Below, piece after piece: positions 27,710 to 35,475 of a stretch of 64,000 bases of DNA. Positions within the stretch are counted from its first letter, which is position 1; the number at the start of each line of letters is the position of its first letter. Both the position numbers and the translations under genes were made by a program. The stretch covers positions 20,035 to 84,034 of the forward strand of contig NZ_JARXWI010000011.1 in NCBI RefSeq assembly GCF_029893085.1. Reading direction: 5' to 3'. Origin of the DNA: Parabacteroides sp. PFB2-10. GTDB taxonomy: Bacteria > Bacteroidota > Bacteroidia > Bacteroidales > Tannerellaceae. The notes below the pieces were generated by a model, which ran no database searches, was not told the origin of the DNA, and was given only the letters and a program-made list of their open reading frames with translations.

Positions 27710-28657
27710 CTAAAACCTACTGATTGATCCGCCACCACCAGAGCGTCCGCCGCCCCAGGAGCCACCACCACCGCCAAAACCGCCCCCACGGCTGCCGCCG
27801 AAGCCGCCGCTTCCTCCACCCACGATGATGGGTCCGGAGCTGCGATGCAACCGGCTGATCGTATGGTTCTCGTTTTCGGAATGCCCGCAATTGGAACAAC
27901 GGTAGACATCGACTGCTAATCCTGCCGCCTGATAGGTAGCCGCTCGCAGGGTTTCCCGCTTCACATACCGGAGTGTTTTCTTTCCACAACGCGGACAGGT
28001 ACGTCTGCGCCGCTTCCACGCATAGGCAAACACAGCAAAGACAAGGATCAACAGCGGAAATACAAAAATGAGAAAGATAACGAGAAACATCTCGCCCAAA
28101 TCCTCCTCATCGCCACCTACCATCTCGCTACGCTCCAGATCGCTGGCCAACAGATAGTCGCGCACAGCCATCACACCGTTCAATAGGCCGGCACTATACT
28201 CACCCGCACGCAGATCGTCCATCATATATTGCTGCTGGATGCGCTTGCATATCGCATCGGGCAATACGCCCTCCAGCCCGTAGCCCGTTTCAAAAACAAC
28301 GGATCGTTGCGCCGGTTCGGTGATTAGTTGTATCAACAACCCGTTGTCCTCTCCCTTCTTCCCTATCCCCCATTCCTTGAACAGGTCGGTAGCAAACTGG
28401 CGGGCATCGTTCCCGCCGATGCTTTCCAACGCAACAACAGCCACCTCTACCCCCAGGCTGTCTTCCAATTGTCGCAAGGTGCGATTGATAGCCTGCACAT
28501 CCGTCGCGGAAAGGATCTCGTCCGGATTGCTCACATAGCTATTACGATCGGTCAATTTGGTGTTGGGAACCGTTTTTACCGTATAGTCGGTTGCCATAGC
28601 AACAGGCAACGACAATACCAATAACAGGATAAAGGATATGAGCCTTGTCTTATTCAT
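27710..28657 (-). CDS. TPM-domain membrane protein (YgcG-like) with zinc ribbon and Gly-rich tail
   Basis: 315 residues. A signal peptide (ISFILLLVLSLPVAMA) precedes a TPM domain (about 35-165; LRQLEDSLGVEVAVVALESIGGNDARQFATDLFKEWGIG). A membrane segment (MFLVIFLIFVFPLLILVFAVF, about 190-210) is followed by a cysteine zinc ribbon (CPRCGKKTLRY, CSNCGHSE) and a strongly Gly/Ser-rich C-terminus. In other bacteria TPM proteins help photosystem repair or have phosphatase-like folds; in gut Bacteroidetes the role is unknown. Eight bases separate it from lemA upstream, a pairing widely seen. Confidence 0.88.
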   Translation of the reverse strand: MNKTRLISFILLLVLSLPVAMATDYTVKTVPNTKLTDRNSYVSNPDEILSATDVQAINRTLRQLEDSLGVEVAVVALESIGGNDARQFATDLFKEWGIGKKGEDNGLLIQLITEPAQRSVVFETGYGLEGVLPDAICKRIQQQYMMDDLRAGEYSAGLLNGVMAVRDYLLASDLERSEMVGGDEEDLGEMFLVIFLIFVFPLLILVFAVFAYAWKRRRRTCPRCGKKTLRYVKRETLRAATYQAAGLAVDVYRCSNCGHSENENHTISRLHRSSGPIIVGGGSGGFGGSRGGGFGGGGGSWGGGRSGGGGSISRF

Positions 28658-28665
28658 CGGTCGTT

Positions 28666-29256
28666 TTAGAATTGTACCACAGGGGCTTTTTCGGCACCCG
28701 TCTCAGCCGAGAAATAGGCTTTGGGGAAGAAGCCAAACATGCCGGCAAATATATTATTCGGGAAACGACGGATATTCGTGTTATAACCCTGCGCCGTTTC
28801 GTTGAAACGTTGGCGTTCTACGGCAATACGGTTTTCTGTTCCTTCCAGTTGAGCCTGTAGTTCCAGGAAGTTCTGGTTGGCTTTCAATTCGGGATAGCGT
28901 TCGACTACCACCATCAAACGCGACAGAGCACTGCTTAATTCGCTTTGAGTCGATTGGAATTTTTCTAAAGTCTCTGGGGTCAGGTTGTTCGGATCGATCT
29001 TGGTCTGTGTAGCTGCTGCACGCGCATTCACCACGCCTTCGAGCGTTTCCTGTTCGTGGCTGGCATAGCCTTTGACGGTATTCACCAGATTGGGGATCAG
29101 ATCCAGGCGACGCTGGTATTGGTTTTCCACCTGGCTCCAGGCGGTTTTCACCTGTTCTTCTTGCGTAACCATATTGTTATACACCCCTTTTCCCCACATA
29201 AACACTACGATTACCAGTATGACCGGAATCGCAATCCATAAAATCTTCTTTGACAT
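28666..29256 (-). CDS. lemA: LemA family protein
   Basis: 196 residues with one N-terminal membrane segment (KILWIAIPVILVIVVFMWGKGVYN) and a helical cytoplasmic/periplasmic body. It carries the family signature: VKTAWSQVENQYQRRLDLIPNLV, NARAAATQ, ELSSALSRLMVVVERYPELKANQNFLELQAQLEGTENRIA and RRFPNNIFAGMFGF. Length is standard. The biochemical role is not established. It is operonic with the TPM gene. Confidence 0.95.
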   Translation of the reverse strand: MSKKILWIAIPVILVIVVFMWGKGVYNNMVTQEEQVKTAWSQVENQYQRRLDLIPNLVNTVKGYASHEQETLEGVVNARAAATQTKIDPNNLTPETLEKFQSTQSELSSALSRLMVVVERYPELKANQNFLELQAQLEGTENRIAVERQRFNETAQGYNTNIRRFPNNIFAGMFGFFPKAYFSAETGAEKAPVVQF

Positions 29257-29295
29257 ATTCTTAGTATTTTAGTTAATAATGCACACTTTCAAATA

Positions 29296-29303
29296 CAAAG
29301 CTA
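29296..29303 (-). promoter_or_regulatory. -7 box for lemA-TPM
   Basis: The - strand reads TAGCTTTG, matching TAnnTTTG 39 bases before the lemA ATG. Confidence 0.5.
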
Positions 29304-29340
29304 CAAAAAAAACAGTTACGCAATGGATTATGTTGCGAGC

Positions 29341-29371
29341 TTGGCTCTTGATTCGACTTTCACTATCTTTG
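29341..29371 (+). promoter_or_regulatory. Promoter of trmB, giving a leaderless mRNA
   Basis: TTG at 29341-29343 lies 20 bp before the -7 box TATCTTTG at 29364-29371. Only four bases separate the box from the ATG at 29376, so transcription should start at or next to the start codon. Confidence 0.7.
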
Positions 29372-29375
29372 CACC

Positions 29376-30137
29376 ATGGGAAAAAATAAATTGGCAAAAT
29401 TTGACGACATGGCGGGTTATCCGCATGTATTTGAATATCCTTTCGGCCGGTTGCAGGAGGAAGGCTTTGAGATGAAAGGGCGCTGGAACGAGTTGTTTTT
29501 CAAGAACGACAAGCCTATTGTCCTGGAACTGGGATGCGGCAAAGGCGAATATACGGTCGGCCTGGGACGCCTCTTTCCGGATAAGAATTTCATTGGAATC
29601 GATATCAAAGGCGCCCGTATGTGGAGCGGTGCCAAGGAATCGTTGGAAGCCGGCATGACAAATGTGGCTTTTCTGCGTACCCATATCGAACTGCTTACCC
29701 ATTTCTTCGCACCGGGCGAAGTGGCCGAGATATGGCTTACCTTCCCTGATCCGCAGATGAAGAAGGTAAACAAGCGGTTGACTTCCACCCGTTTTATGAA
29801 ACTCTACCGCGAGGTATTGGCTGAAAAAGGGATTATTCACCTGAAAACCGACAGCCAATTCATGTACACTTATACGCAAGAGATGGTCAAGGCAAACAAC
29901 TATCCCCTGCTTTTCGCAACAGACGACCTCTATCATTCCGACTTCGCTGACGATGCCATCCTGTCTATCCAGACCTATTACGAGCAACAATGGCTCGACC
30001 GTGGGCTTAACATCACCTATACCCAGTTTGTTTGTGAAGAAAGGGCGACACTCATCGAGCCGGATGTTGAAATAGAATATGACAGTTACCGGAGCTTCAA
30101 CCGCAGTAAACGGAGCGCGTTGGCTTCGGGCAAGTAA
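29376..30137 (+). CDS. trmB: tRNA (guanine46-N7)-methyltransferase
   Basis: A 253-residue SAM-dependent enzyme that methylates G46 in the tRNA variable loop. The SAM motif [15 protein letters not shown] (about 49-63) and [15 protein letters not shown] follow the family pattern. The catalytic segment [16 protein letters not shown] matches TrmB WxxFPDPW-type motifs, with Gln-Met replacing the usual Trp. [24 protein letters not shown] is the conserved C-terminal block. Length is slightly above 240. It is followed by the Mrp gene after 30 bases. Confidence 0.95.
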   Translation: MGKNKLAKFDDMAGYPHVFEYPFGRLQEEGFEMKGRWNELFFKNDKPIVLELGCGKGEYTVGLGRLFPDKNFIGIDIKGARMWSGAKESLEAGMTNVAFLRTHIELLTHFFAPGEVAEIWLTFPDPQMKKVNKRLTSTRFMKLYREVLAEKGIIHLKTDSQFMYTYTQEMVKANNYPLLFATDDLYHSDFADDAILSIQTYYEQQWLDRGLNITYTQFVCEERATLIEPDVEIEYDSYRSFNRSKRSALASGK

Positions 30138-30167
30138 AACAATAGGAATAAAAAACACAGTAATAAT

Positions 30168-31274
30168 ATGACTCTCTATCCGCAATTAATACTGGATACG
30201 CTCAGCAAAGTGCGCTATCCGGGTACAGGCAAAGACCTGGTTTCCGCCGGCATGGTGGAAGATGATATCCGCATCGATGGTAATAAAGTAAGCTTCTCGC
30301 TCCTGTTCGACAGACCGAACGACCCGTTTATCAAATCGGTAGTAAAGGCTGCCGAATCGGCTATCCTGGCATACGTGGGCGAGGAGGTTGATATCAAAGG
30401 AAACATCAGCGTGGTCAGCCGTCAACTGCAACGTCCGGAGCCGGACAAACTGCTTCCGCAGGTGAAACATATCATTGCCGTTTCTTCCGGAAAGGGAGGG
30501 GTAGGCAAAAGCACGGTGGCAGCCAATTTAGCCGTTGCCCTGGCTGGCTTGGGTTATAAAGTAGGACTGCTTGATGCCGATATCTTCGGTCCTTCACAGC
30601 CTAAAATGTTTCAGGTCGAGGAGGCACGCCCCTATATGGTTGAAGTCGGCGGGCGCGAACTGATCGAACCGGCCGAAAACTATGGCGTCAAATTGCTTTC
30701 CATCGGTTTCTTTGTCAATAAAGAAGACGCTGTACTCTGGCGTGGAGCGATGGCAAGCAACGCGTTGAAGCAGCTTATCGGCGATGCCAACTGGGGAGAA
30801 CTGGACTACTTCCTGATCGACCTACCCCCGGGCACCAGCGATATTCACCTAACAATGGTACAAACCCTGGCGATTACCGGCGCAGTGGTGGTTACGACTC
30901 CGCAGGAGGTGGCTCTGGCCGATGCCCGCAAAGGAATCAGTATGTTCCAGGGCGAGAAGGTGGGTGTGCCCGTGTTGGGATTGATCGAAAATATGGCGTG
31001 GTTCACACCGGCGGAGTTGCCGGAGAATAAGTATTATCTCTTTGGCAAAGAGGGCGGCAAACGCCTGGCGGAAGAGCTGCAGGTTCCTCTGCTGGGACAA
31101 ATACCTATTGTGCAGAGTATATGCGAAGGCGGCGATCAGGGTGAGCCCGTGGCGCTCAATCCCGACAGCATGACGGGCAATGCCTTCCGACAATTGGCCG
31201 AACAGGTGGTCGAACAGGTTGAACGCCGGGAAAGCGAATTGCCGCCGACACAGCGCGTGCATGTTTCAAAGTAA
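30168..31274 (+). CDS. Mrp/NBP35 family P-loop ATPase (iron-sulfur carrier), CxxC absent
   Basis: A 368-residue cytoplasmic protein. Residues 1-90 are a DUF59/MIP18-like domain (LDTLSKVRYPGTGKDLVSAGMV). Then comes the deviant Walker A SSGKGGVGKST (about 105-115), LLDADIFGPSQP, and DYFLIDLPPGTSD (Walker B region). Family members assemble and transfer Fe-S clusters. The usual CxxC that bridges a cluster between subunits would lie after ENMAWF, but the sequence there is TPAELPENKYYLFG with no cysteine. Bacteroidetes homologs probably share this, so cluster binding needs testing. Confidence 0.9.
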   Translation: MTLYPQLILDTLSKVRYPGTGKDLVSAGMVEDDIRIDGNKVSFSLLFDRPNDPFIKSVVKAAESAILAYVGEEVDIKGNISVVSRQLQRPEPDKLLPQVKHIIAVSSGKGGVGKSTVAANLAVALAGLGYKVGLLDADIFGPSQPKMFQVEEARPYMVEVGGRELIEPAENYGVKLLSIGFFVNKEDAVLWRGAMASNALKQLIGDANWGELDYFLIDLPPGTSDIHLTMVQTLAITGAVVVTTPQEVALADARKGISMFQGEKVGVPVLGLIENMAWFTPAELPENKYYLFGKEGGKRLAEELQVPLLGQIPIVQSICEGGDQGEPVALNPDSMTGNAFRQLAEQVVEQVERRESELPPTQRVHVSK

Positions 31275-31338
31275 ATGAAGAATTGGAGCGAAGCGGAAAT
31301 CGCTTAGCCGAAGGTGTAGAGCAATAAAGAATAAAGAG

Positions 31339-31373
31339 GGCATTAAGGAATGGAAAAACCTTAATGCCTTTTT
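31339..31373. terminator. Terminator between convergent mrp and MATE genes
   Basis: GGCATTAAGG and CCTTAATGCC form a perfect 10-bp stem with a 10-base loop and a T5 run. The right arm contains the MATE gene stop codon, so the hairpin overlaps the end of that gene. Confidence 0.8.
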
Positions 31374-32701
31374 ATATGATGCCAAAGGAGTAGCCAAGCC
31401 GTTGTCACAGCGGCCAGGTCAGACAGCGGCCCCGCCAGCCATACCCCATCCAATCCCAAAAACGGAGGCAACAAAAGCAATACCGGTATCAGAAAGAGCA
31501 CCTGGCGACTCAGACTCAGAAACATTGCTTTCCAGGCAACGCCAATGCTCTGGAAGAACTGGGTAATAGCCACCTGAGAACCGACAGGCAGGAATAACAA
31601 CAGCGACAAACGCAATCCATTGCTCGAGATGGCGGTCATCTCGGCATCATTGGTAAAAGCTCGCACCAGTGTTTCGGGGAAGAGGGTACTGCAAAGGAAG
31701 CCCGTTCCGGTAATAATAGTGGCAGTGATAATGACCAAACGCAGGGTCTCCATCACCCGCTTCCGGTGGCCTGCTCCCCAATTATAGCCGACAATAGGCT
31801 GCATACCCTGGGCAACACCCATCGTCAGCATAATCAACAGCATACCTATGCTCGAGATGATACCGTTTGCCCCGATGGCCAGGTCGCCCCCATAGGTCTT
31901 GAGGGAATGATTCATAATGACATTCACTAAGCTGGCAGCCAGCTGCATGGTGAAGGGCGACATACCTATCGACAGAATACCCCAGACAACCGGCATCTGA
32001 AGTCGGAAGGTATGGGGACGGAAATGCACCAACGAGTTCTTGTTCAGGAAGTGGCTCATTACGAAAACGGAGCTGACCAGCATAGAGATAACCGTCGCAA
32101 TGGCAGCTCCGCGTATGCCCATATCGAAGCCAAAGATGAAAATAGCATCCAGGACTACATTCAAAAAGGCACCAATCAGCATAGCCGTCATCGATTTCTT
32201 CGGATAACCCGAAGCACGCATAACGCTGCTGAAATTAAAATTCAGGGGAGCAAAGATATTTCCCGGAATAGCGATGTATAGATAATCCTTGGCATACGGG
32301 ATGGTTTGTTCACTTCCGCCAAAAGCAATCAACAGTTCATCCATCCAGATCAAACAGGGAACGATCGTCAACAGGGAGAAAAGAACCGTCAGGGTCAGGG
32401 CATTACCCAATACCTTCTCCGCCATATCATGCTCCTTACGGCCCAAATAAATGGAGATGCGCGTAGCCGCCCCGACTCCGACCAGCATACCGAACGCCTG
32501 CAGGAAGATAAGGATCGGAAAGGTAAGCGTCAAGCCGGAGATGGCCATCGCCCCTACTCCCTGCCCGATAAAGATGCGGTCGACAATGTTATACAAGGCA
32601 TTGACCATTGTTCCTATAACAGCGGGAATGGCATAACGCAGTAAAAGACGGGATATCTTTTCTGTTTCGAGTCGTTGTGTTATCTGATTCGTTTCAATCA
32701 T
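31361..32701 (-). CDS. MATE family efflux transporter
   Basis: A 446-residue inner-membrane multidrug/toxin antiporter with about 12 membrane helices. MATE marks are YAIPAVIGTMVNALYNIVDRIFIGQGVG in the first helices, GNIFAPLNFNFSSVMRASGYPKKSM, and the second-half repeat GANGIISSIGMLLIMLTMGVAQGMQPIVGYNWGAGHRKR. Substrate is unknown. It lies 30 bases downstream of the ABC ATPase gene on the same strand and may be read from the same message. It ends inside the shared terminator. Confidence 0.93.
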   Translation of the reverse strand: MIETNQITQRLETEKISRLLLRYAIPAVIGTMVNALYNIVDRIFIGQGVGAMAISGLTLTFPILIFLQAFGMLVGVGAATRISIYLGRKEHDMAEKVLGNALTLTVLFSLLTIVPCLIWMDELLIAFGGSEQTIPYAKDYLYIAIPGNIFAPLNFNFSSVMRASGYPKKSMTAMLIGAFLNVVLDAIFIFGFDMGIRGAAIATVISMLVSSVFVMSHFLNKNSLVHFRPHTFRLQMPVVWGILSIGMSPFTMQLAASLVNVIMNHSLKTYGGDLAIGANGIISSIGMLLIMLTMGVAQGMQPIVGYNWGAGHRKRVMETLRLVIITATIITGTGFLCSTLFPETLVRAFTNDAEMTAISSNGLRLSLLLFLPVGSQVAITQFFQSIGVAWKAMFLSLSRQVLFLIPVLLLLPPFLGLDGVWLAGPLSDLAAVTTAWLLLWHHIKRH

Positions 32702-32731
32702 GGCGGTACCCTATACGTAAGCGGCCGCAAG

Positions 32732-33757
32732 TTACGAAATAGTCGGGAGGTGCGAAATAGATACCAGTAGTTGATCCACGCTTTTCACCTCTTCACGCTG
32801 TCCGTCCGGATGGGTGAGAACGATATCTTCGGGCGACAGACAGTCGATATTCAATTGGCCTTTTGTCACGGCAGAAGGTTTATATCCGTTGCGCACCAAG
32901 GCGTTCCCCACCCAATAAGCCGTAAGCGGATCGCCCGCCACGCCAACAGGATGCGTAGGTAGTTCGGTATGCAACTTGCCGGTTGAAGGGTCAAAAAGAA
33001 TACCCTCCTTCCGGAAAAAAGATTCAAACGAATGGTTCAGGATCAGATCCTCAGGCGTTCCACACGCCATCGGGCGCCCTTTCTCCTGCAACCAGAGACG
33101 ATCGCCCATCTGAATGGCCAGATCCAGGTCGTGGGTAGACAACAAAATGGATTTTCCCTGCTCTTTGGCTAACCTGCGCAGCAGCGTCATCGTCTCGATA
33201 CGGCTGGTTACATCCAGAAAAGCAGTCGGTTCGTCCAATAGGATAATAGGGCATTGCTGCGCCAAAGCCTTCGCGATCATTGCCTTTTGCCGCTCGCCAT
33301 CGCTGAGTTCGGACACAAAATTCTCCCGTTTATGCGCAATGCCGACTGCCTCCAGCGACTCTTCCACAATCCGATGATCCGACGGTCGCAACCGTCCGAA
33401 GAAACCAGTATAGGGATGCCGCCCCAAAGCGACCAGGTCGTACACCGTAATCCCGCCTGCATTCGTCTTCTCTGTCAAGACAACACCCACCGTCAGGGAG
33501 AAATCTGTTTGCGAATAGCCCTGAAGCGGCTTGCCCAACAGGCGTATCTCTCCTTGCAAAGGAGACTGGAAACCGCAGAGCGTACGCAACAACGTGGATT
33601 TACCGGCGCCATTCAAGCCGAGCAGACAGGTCACCTCATGGGCATTCATCCGCAGGTTCAATGCCTCATGCACCACCTTCCGGCGACCGCCTTTCAGGCG
33701 ATATCCGATGCTTAAGCCAATGGTTTCTATGACTGCCGTCTGTTTCATCACCTTCAA
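32732..33757 (-). CDS. ABC transporter ATPase, candidate BtuD with C-terminal extension
   Basis: 341 residues. An ABC ATPase of the iron/cobalamin-uptake family fills residues 1-255: Walker A LGLNGAGKST, Q-loop VGVVLTEKT, signature LSDGERQK (D in place of the usual G) and Walker B IILLDEPTAFLD. About 80 further residues follow (GDPLTAYWVGNALVRNGYKPS; SVDQLLVSISHLP), absent from classic BtuD/FecE proteins of 250-270 aa. The gene overlaps the permease gene by 4 bases. Cobalamin is the suggested cargo because this is the only FecCD-type pair in the window; haem or siderophore import remains possible. Confidence 0.75.
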   Translation of the reverse strand: MKVMKQTAVIETIGLSIGYRLKGGRRKVVHEALNLRMNAHEVTCLLGLNGAGKSTLLRTLCGFQSPLQGEIRLLGKPLQGYSQTDFSLTVGVVLTEKTNAGGITVYDLVALGRHPYTGFFGRLRPSDHRIVEESLEAVGIAHKRENFVSELSDGERQKAMIAKALAQQCPIILLDEPTAFLDVTSRIETMTLLRRLAKEQGKSILLSTHDLDLAIQMGDRLWLQEKGRPMACGTPEDLILNHSFESFFRKEGILFDPSTGKLHTELPTHPVGVAGDPLTAYWVGNALVRNGYKPSAVTKGQLNIDCLSPEDIVLTHPDGQREEVKSVDQLLVSISHLPTIS

Positions 33758-34788
33758 TTGAAATACTGAATATTCTTACGGTTCACGATCACATAGATAA
33801 TCACCGGAGCGCCCAGGATAGGCGTGACGGCATTGAGTGGAAGAATCGCATTCGATCCCGGCACCACCATCATCATATTGCACAGTAAAGCCACGCAAGA
33901 TCCCGCCAATAGGGTGACCGGCACCAGCATCTTATGGTTGGACGACCCGATCATCAAGCGGGCAATATGCGGCACCGCCAAACCGATAAACGAGATTGGA
34001 CCACAAAAAGCCGTAGCCGTAGCCGTTAATAGTCCGGTACAGATCAGGATCAATGCCCGCGTCTGCTTGATCTTGATGCCCAGGTTTGCCGCGTATTGTT
34101 CGCCCAGAAGCAAGGCATTCAACGGCTTGATCAATATGATAGCAAAGAGCAAACCAACACCGGATATGATAGCAAAGACCGGCAACTGATCTACCGATAC
34201 GCCGGAGAAGTTCCCCATGCCCCACATCACATAGGTATGAACCTTATCGGCTGCCGCGTAATAATTCAGGATAGAGATCACCGAGGAGGCCAGATAACCC
34301 ACCATAATACCGATAATCAATAGCATCACATTGCTGCGCACTTTAGAAGAAAAATAGATGATAATCGCCAATACCAGAAAGGCGCCTGCGAAAGCAGCCA
34401 GGATAATCGCTATATAACCGCCGGTAGTCCAACCGGTCAGTTGCTTCAGGCTTCCACCCAGGTAGAGCATCACGATCGCCACGCCCAGGTTTGCCCCGTC
34501 ACTGATACCTAAGATAGAAGGACCGGCGAGGGGATTGCGGAACAGCGTCTGCAACAAAAGTCCGCTGGTTGCCAATGAAGCGCCTGCCAACAGGGCGGTG
34601 CAAGCCTGCGGTAACCGAGCCTGCAACACAATACTTTGCCAGGCAGCCCGTTCCGACTCCTTGCCGAACAGAATAGAAAATACCTCATCGATAGGAATTG
34701 CCACCGAACCGTAGGCAAGGCTTCCGGCAAACAAGACCAGGAGAAGCACCACCCAGAAGGTGTACATATAAAGTGGTTTCCTGTTCAT
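33754..34788 (-). CDS. FecCD/BtuC-type ABC permease
   Basis: A 344-residue inner-membrane permease with about 10 helices. FecCD marks are LQARLPQACTALLAGASLATSGLLLQTLFRNPLAGPSILGISDGANLG and, near the end, ICTGLLTATATAFCGPISFIGLAVPHIARLMIGSSNHKMLVPV. Importers of this family take up cobalamin, haem or siderophores. The 4-base overlap with the ATPase shows coupled translation. No cobalamin riboswitch precedes it; the upstream neighbour is the DUF4468-type gene 40 bases away. Confidence 0.85.
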   Translation of the reverse strand: MNRKPLYMYTFWVVLLLVLFAGSLAYGSVAIPIDEVFSILFGKESERAAWQSIVLQARLPQACTALLAGASLATSGLLLQTLFRNPLAGPSILGISDGANLGVAIVMLYLGGSLKQLTGWTTGGYIAIILAAFAGAFLVLAIIIYFSSKVRSNVMLLIIGIMVGYLASSVISILNYYAAADKVHTYVMWGMGNFSGVSVDQLPVFAIISGVGLLFAIILIKPLNALLLGEQYAANLGIKIKQTRALILICTGLLTATATAFCGPISFIGLAVPHIARLMIGSSNHKMLVPVTLLAGSCVALLCNMMMVVPGSNAILPLNAVTPILGAPVIIYVIVNRKNIQYFN

Positions 34789-34828
34789 GGCGCGGTAGCG
34801 GTAGGTTCAGTCATGCGGATCGATCCCG

Positions 34829-35383
34829 TTATTTCACTTCGTCGTAGATCAGTCCCATCAGTTTATCCGCAAAGTAATAGGTAGCTTCACAGAACAATAA
34901 CGGGTTCTTTATGATATCCACCCGGTTCCCTTTTCCTTCGTTGAGGATCACGCTTTCAGCCGGATAGCTCTTGACGCTCCGAGCCTTAGTCGGGTTATAC
35001 TGATAGGAGATATCCGAGATATCAATTGTATACCGGTTGTCATAGCACTGGATACGTACCCGAAACTTCATCATGGTGCTCTCACGCTCCGACAACCATA
35101 ATTCCACTTTGGAACTGATCAAAATTGATCCCTTATTCTTATTGGCAGATACATTGGAGTAGACAAAATCAGTTCCATAGTTATCATGCGCCCAAGCATT
35201 GATAATGGCAAACAGGCGCCCTTTGGATATGGTTCGCAGACTAACATCATCACTATAACATATTTTCCCATTCTTCACAGGAGAGCATGTGTACTCCTCT
35301 TCCATAGATCCAAGCCCCCGCTCCCCGGCAGATAATACAGCCGGCAGAAAAACCAGGAGAAACAGGCAAAAATACTTTTTCAT
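34829..35383 (-). CDS. DUF4468-type exported protein
   Basis: 184 residues from the start at 35383, chosen because the signal peptide (KKYFCLFLLVFLPAVLSAG) begins there. The longer ORF adds 13 charged residues. Residues 50-135 match the TBP-like DUF4468 pattern (RLFAIINAWAHDNYG; KGSILISSKVELWLS; FRVRIQCYDNRYTIDISDISY). These proteins are common in Bacteroidales and their function is unknown. It sits between the GH95 and permease genes on the same strand. Confidence 0.7.
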   Translation of the reverse strand: MKKYFCLFLLVFLPAVLSAGERGLGSMEEEYTCSPVKNGKICYSDDVSLRTISKGRLFAIINAWAHDNYGTDFVYSNVSANKNKGSILISSKVELWLSERESTMMKFRVRIQCYDNRYTIDISDISYQYNPTKARSVKSYPAESVILNEGKGNRVDIIKNPLLFCEATYYFADKLMGLIYDEVK

Positions 35384-35475
35384 AGACCTTTTCCGTTTTA
35401 ATTGAGGAACAAAGATAACCACTCTGAAAAGATTTTATCCCATTTCACAAAGATAAAATGCATCCGAAAAACAGG

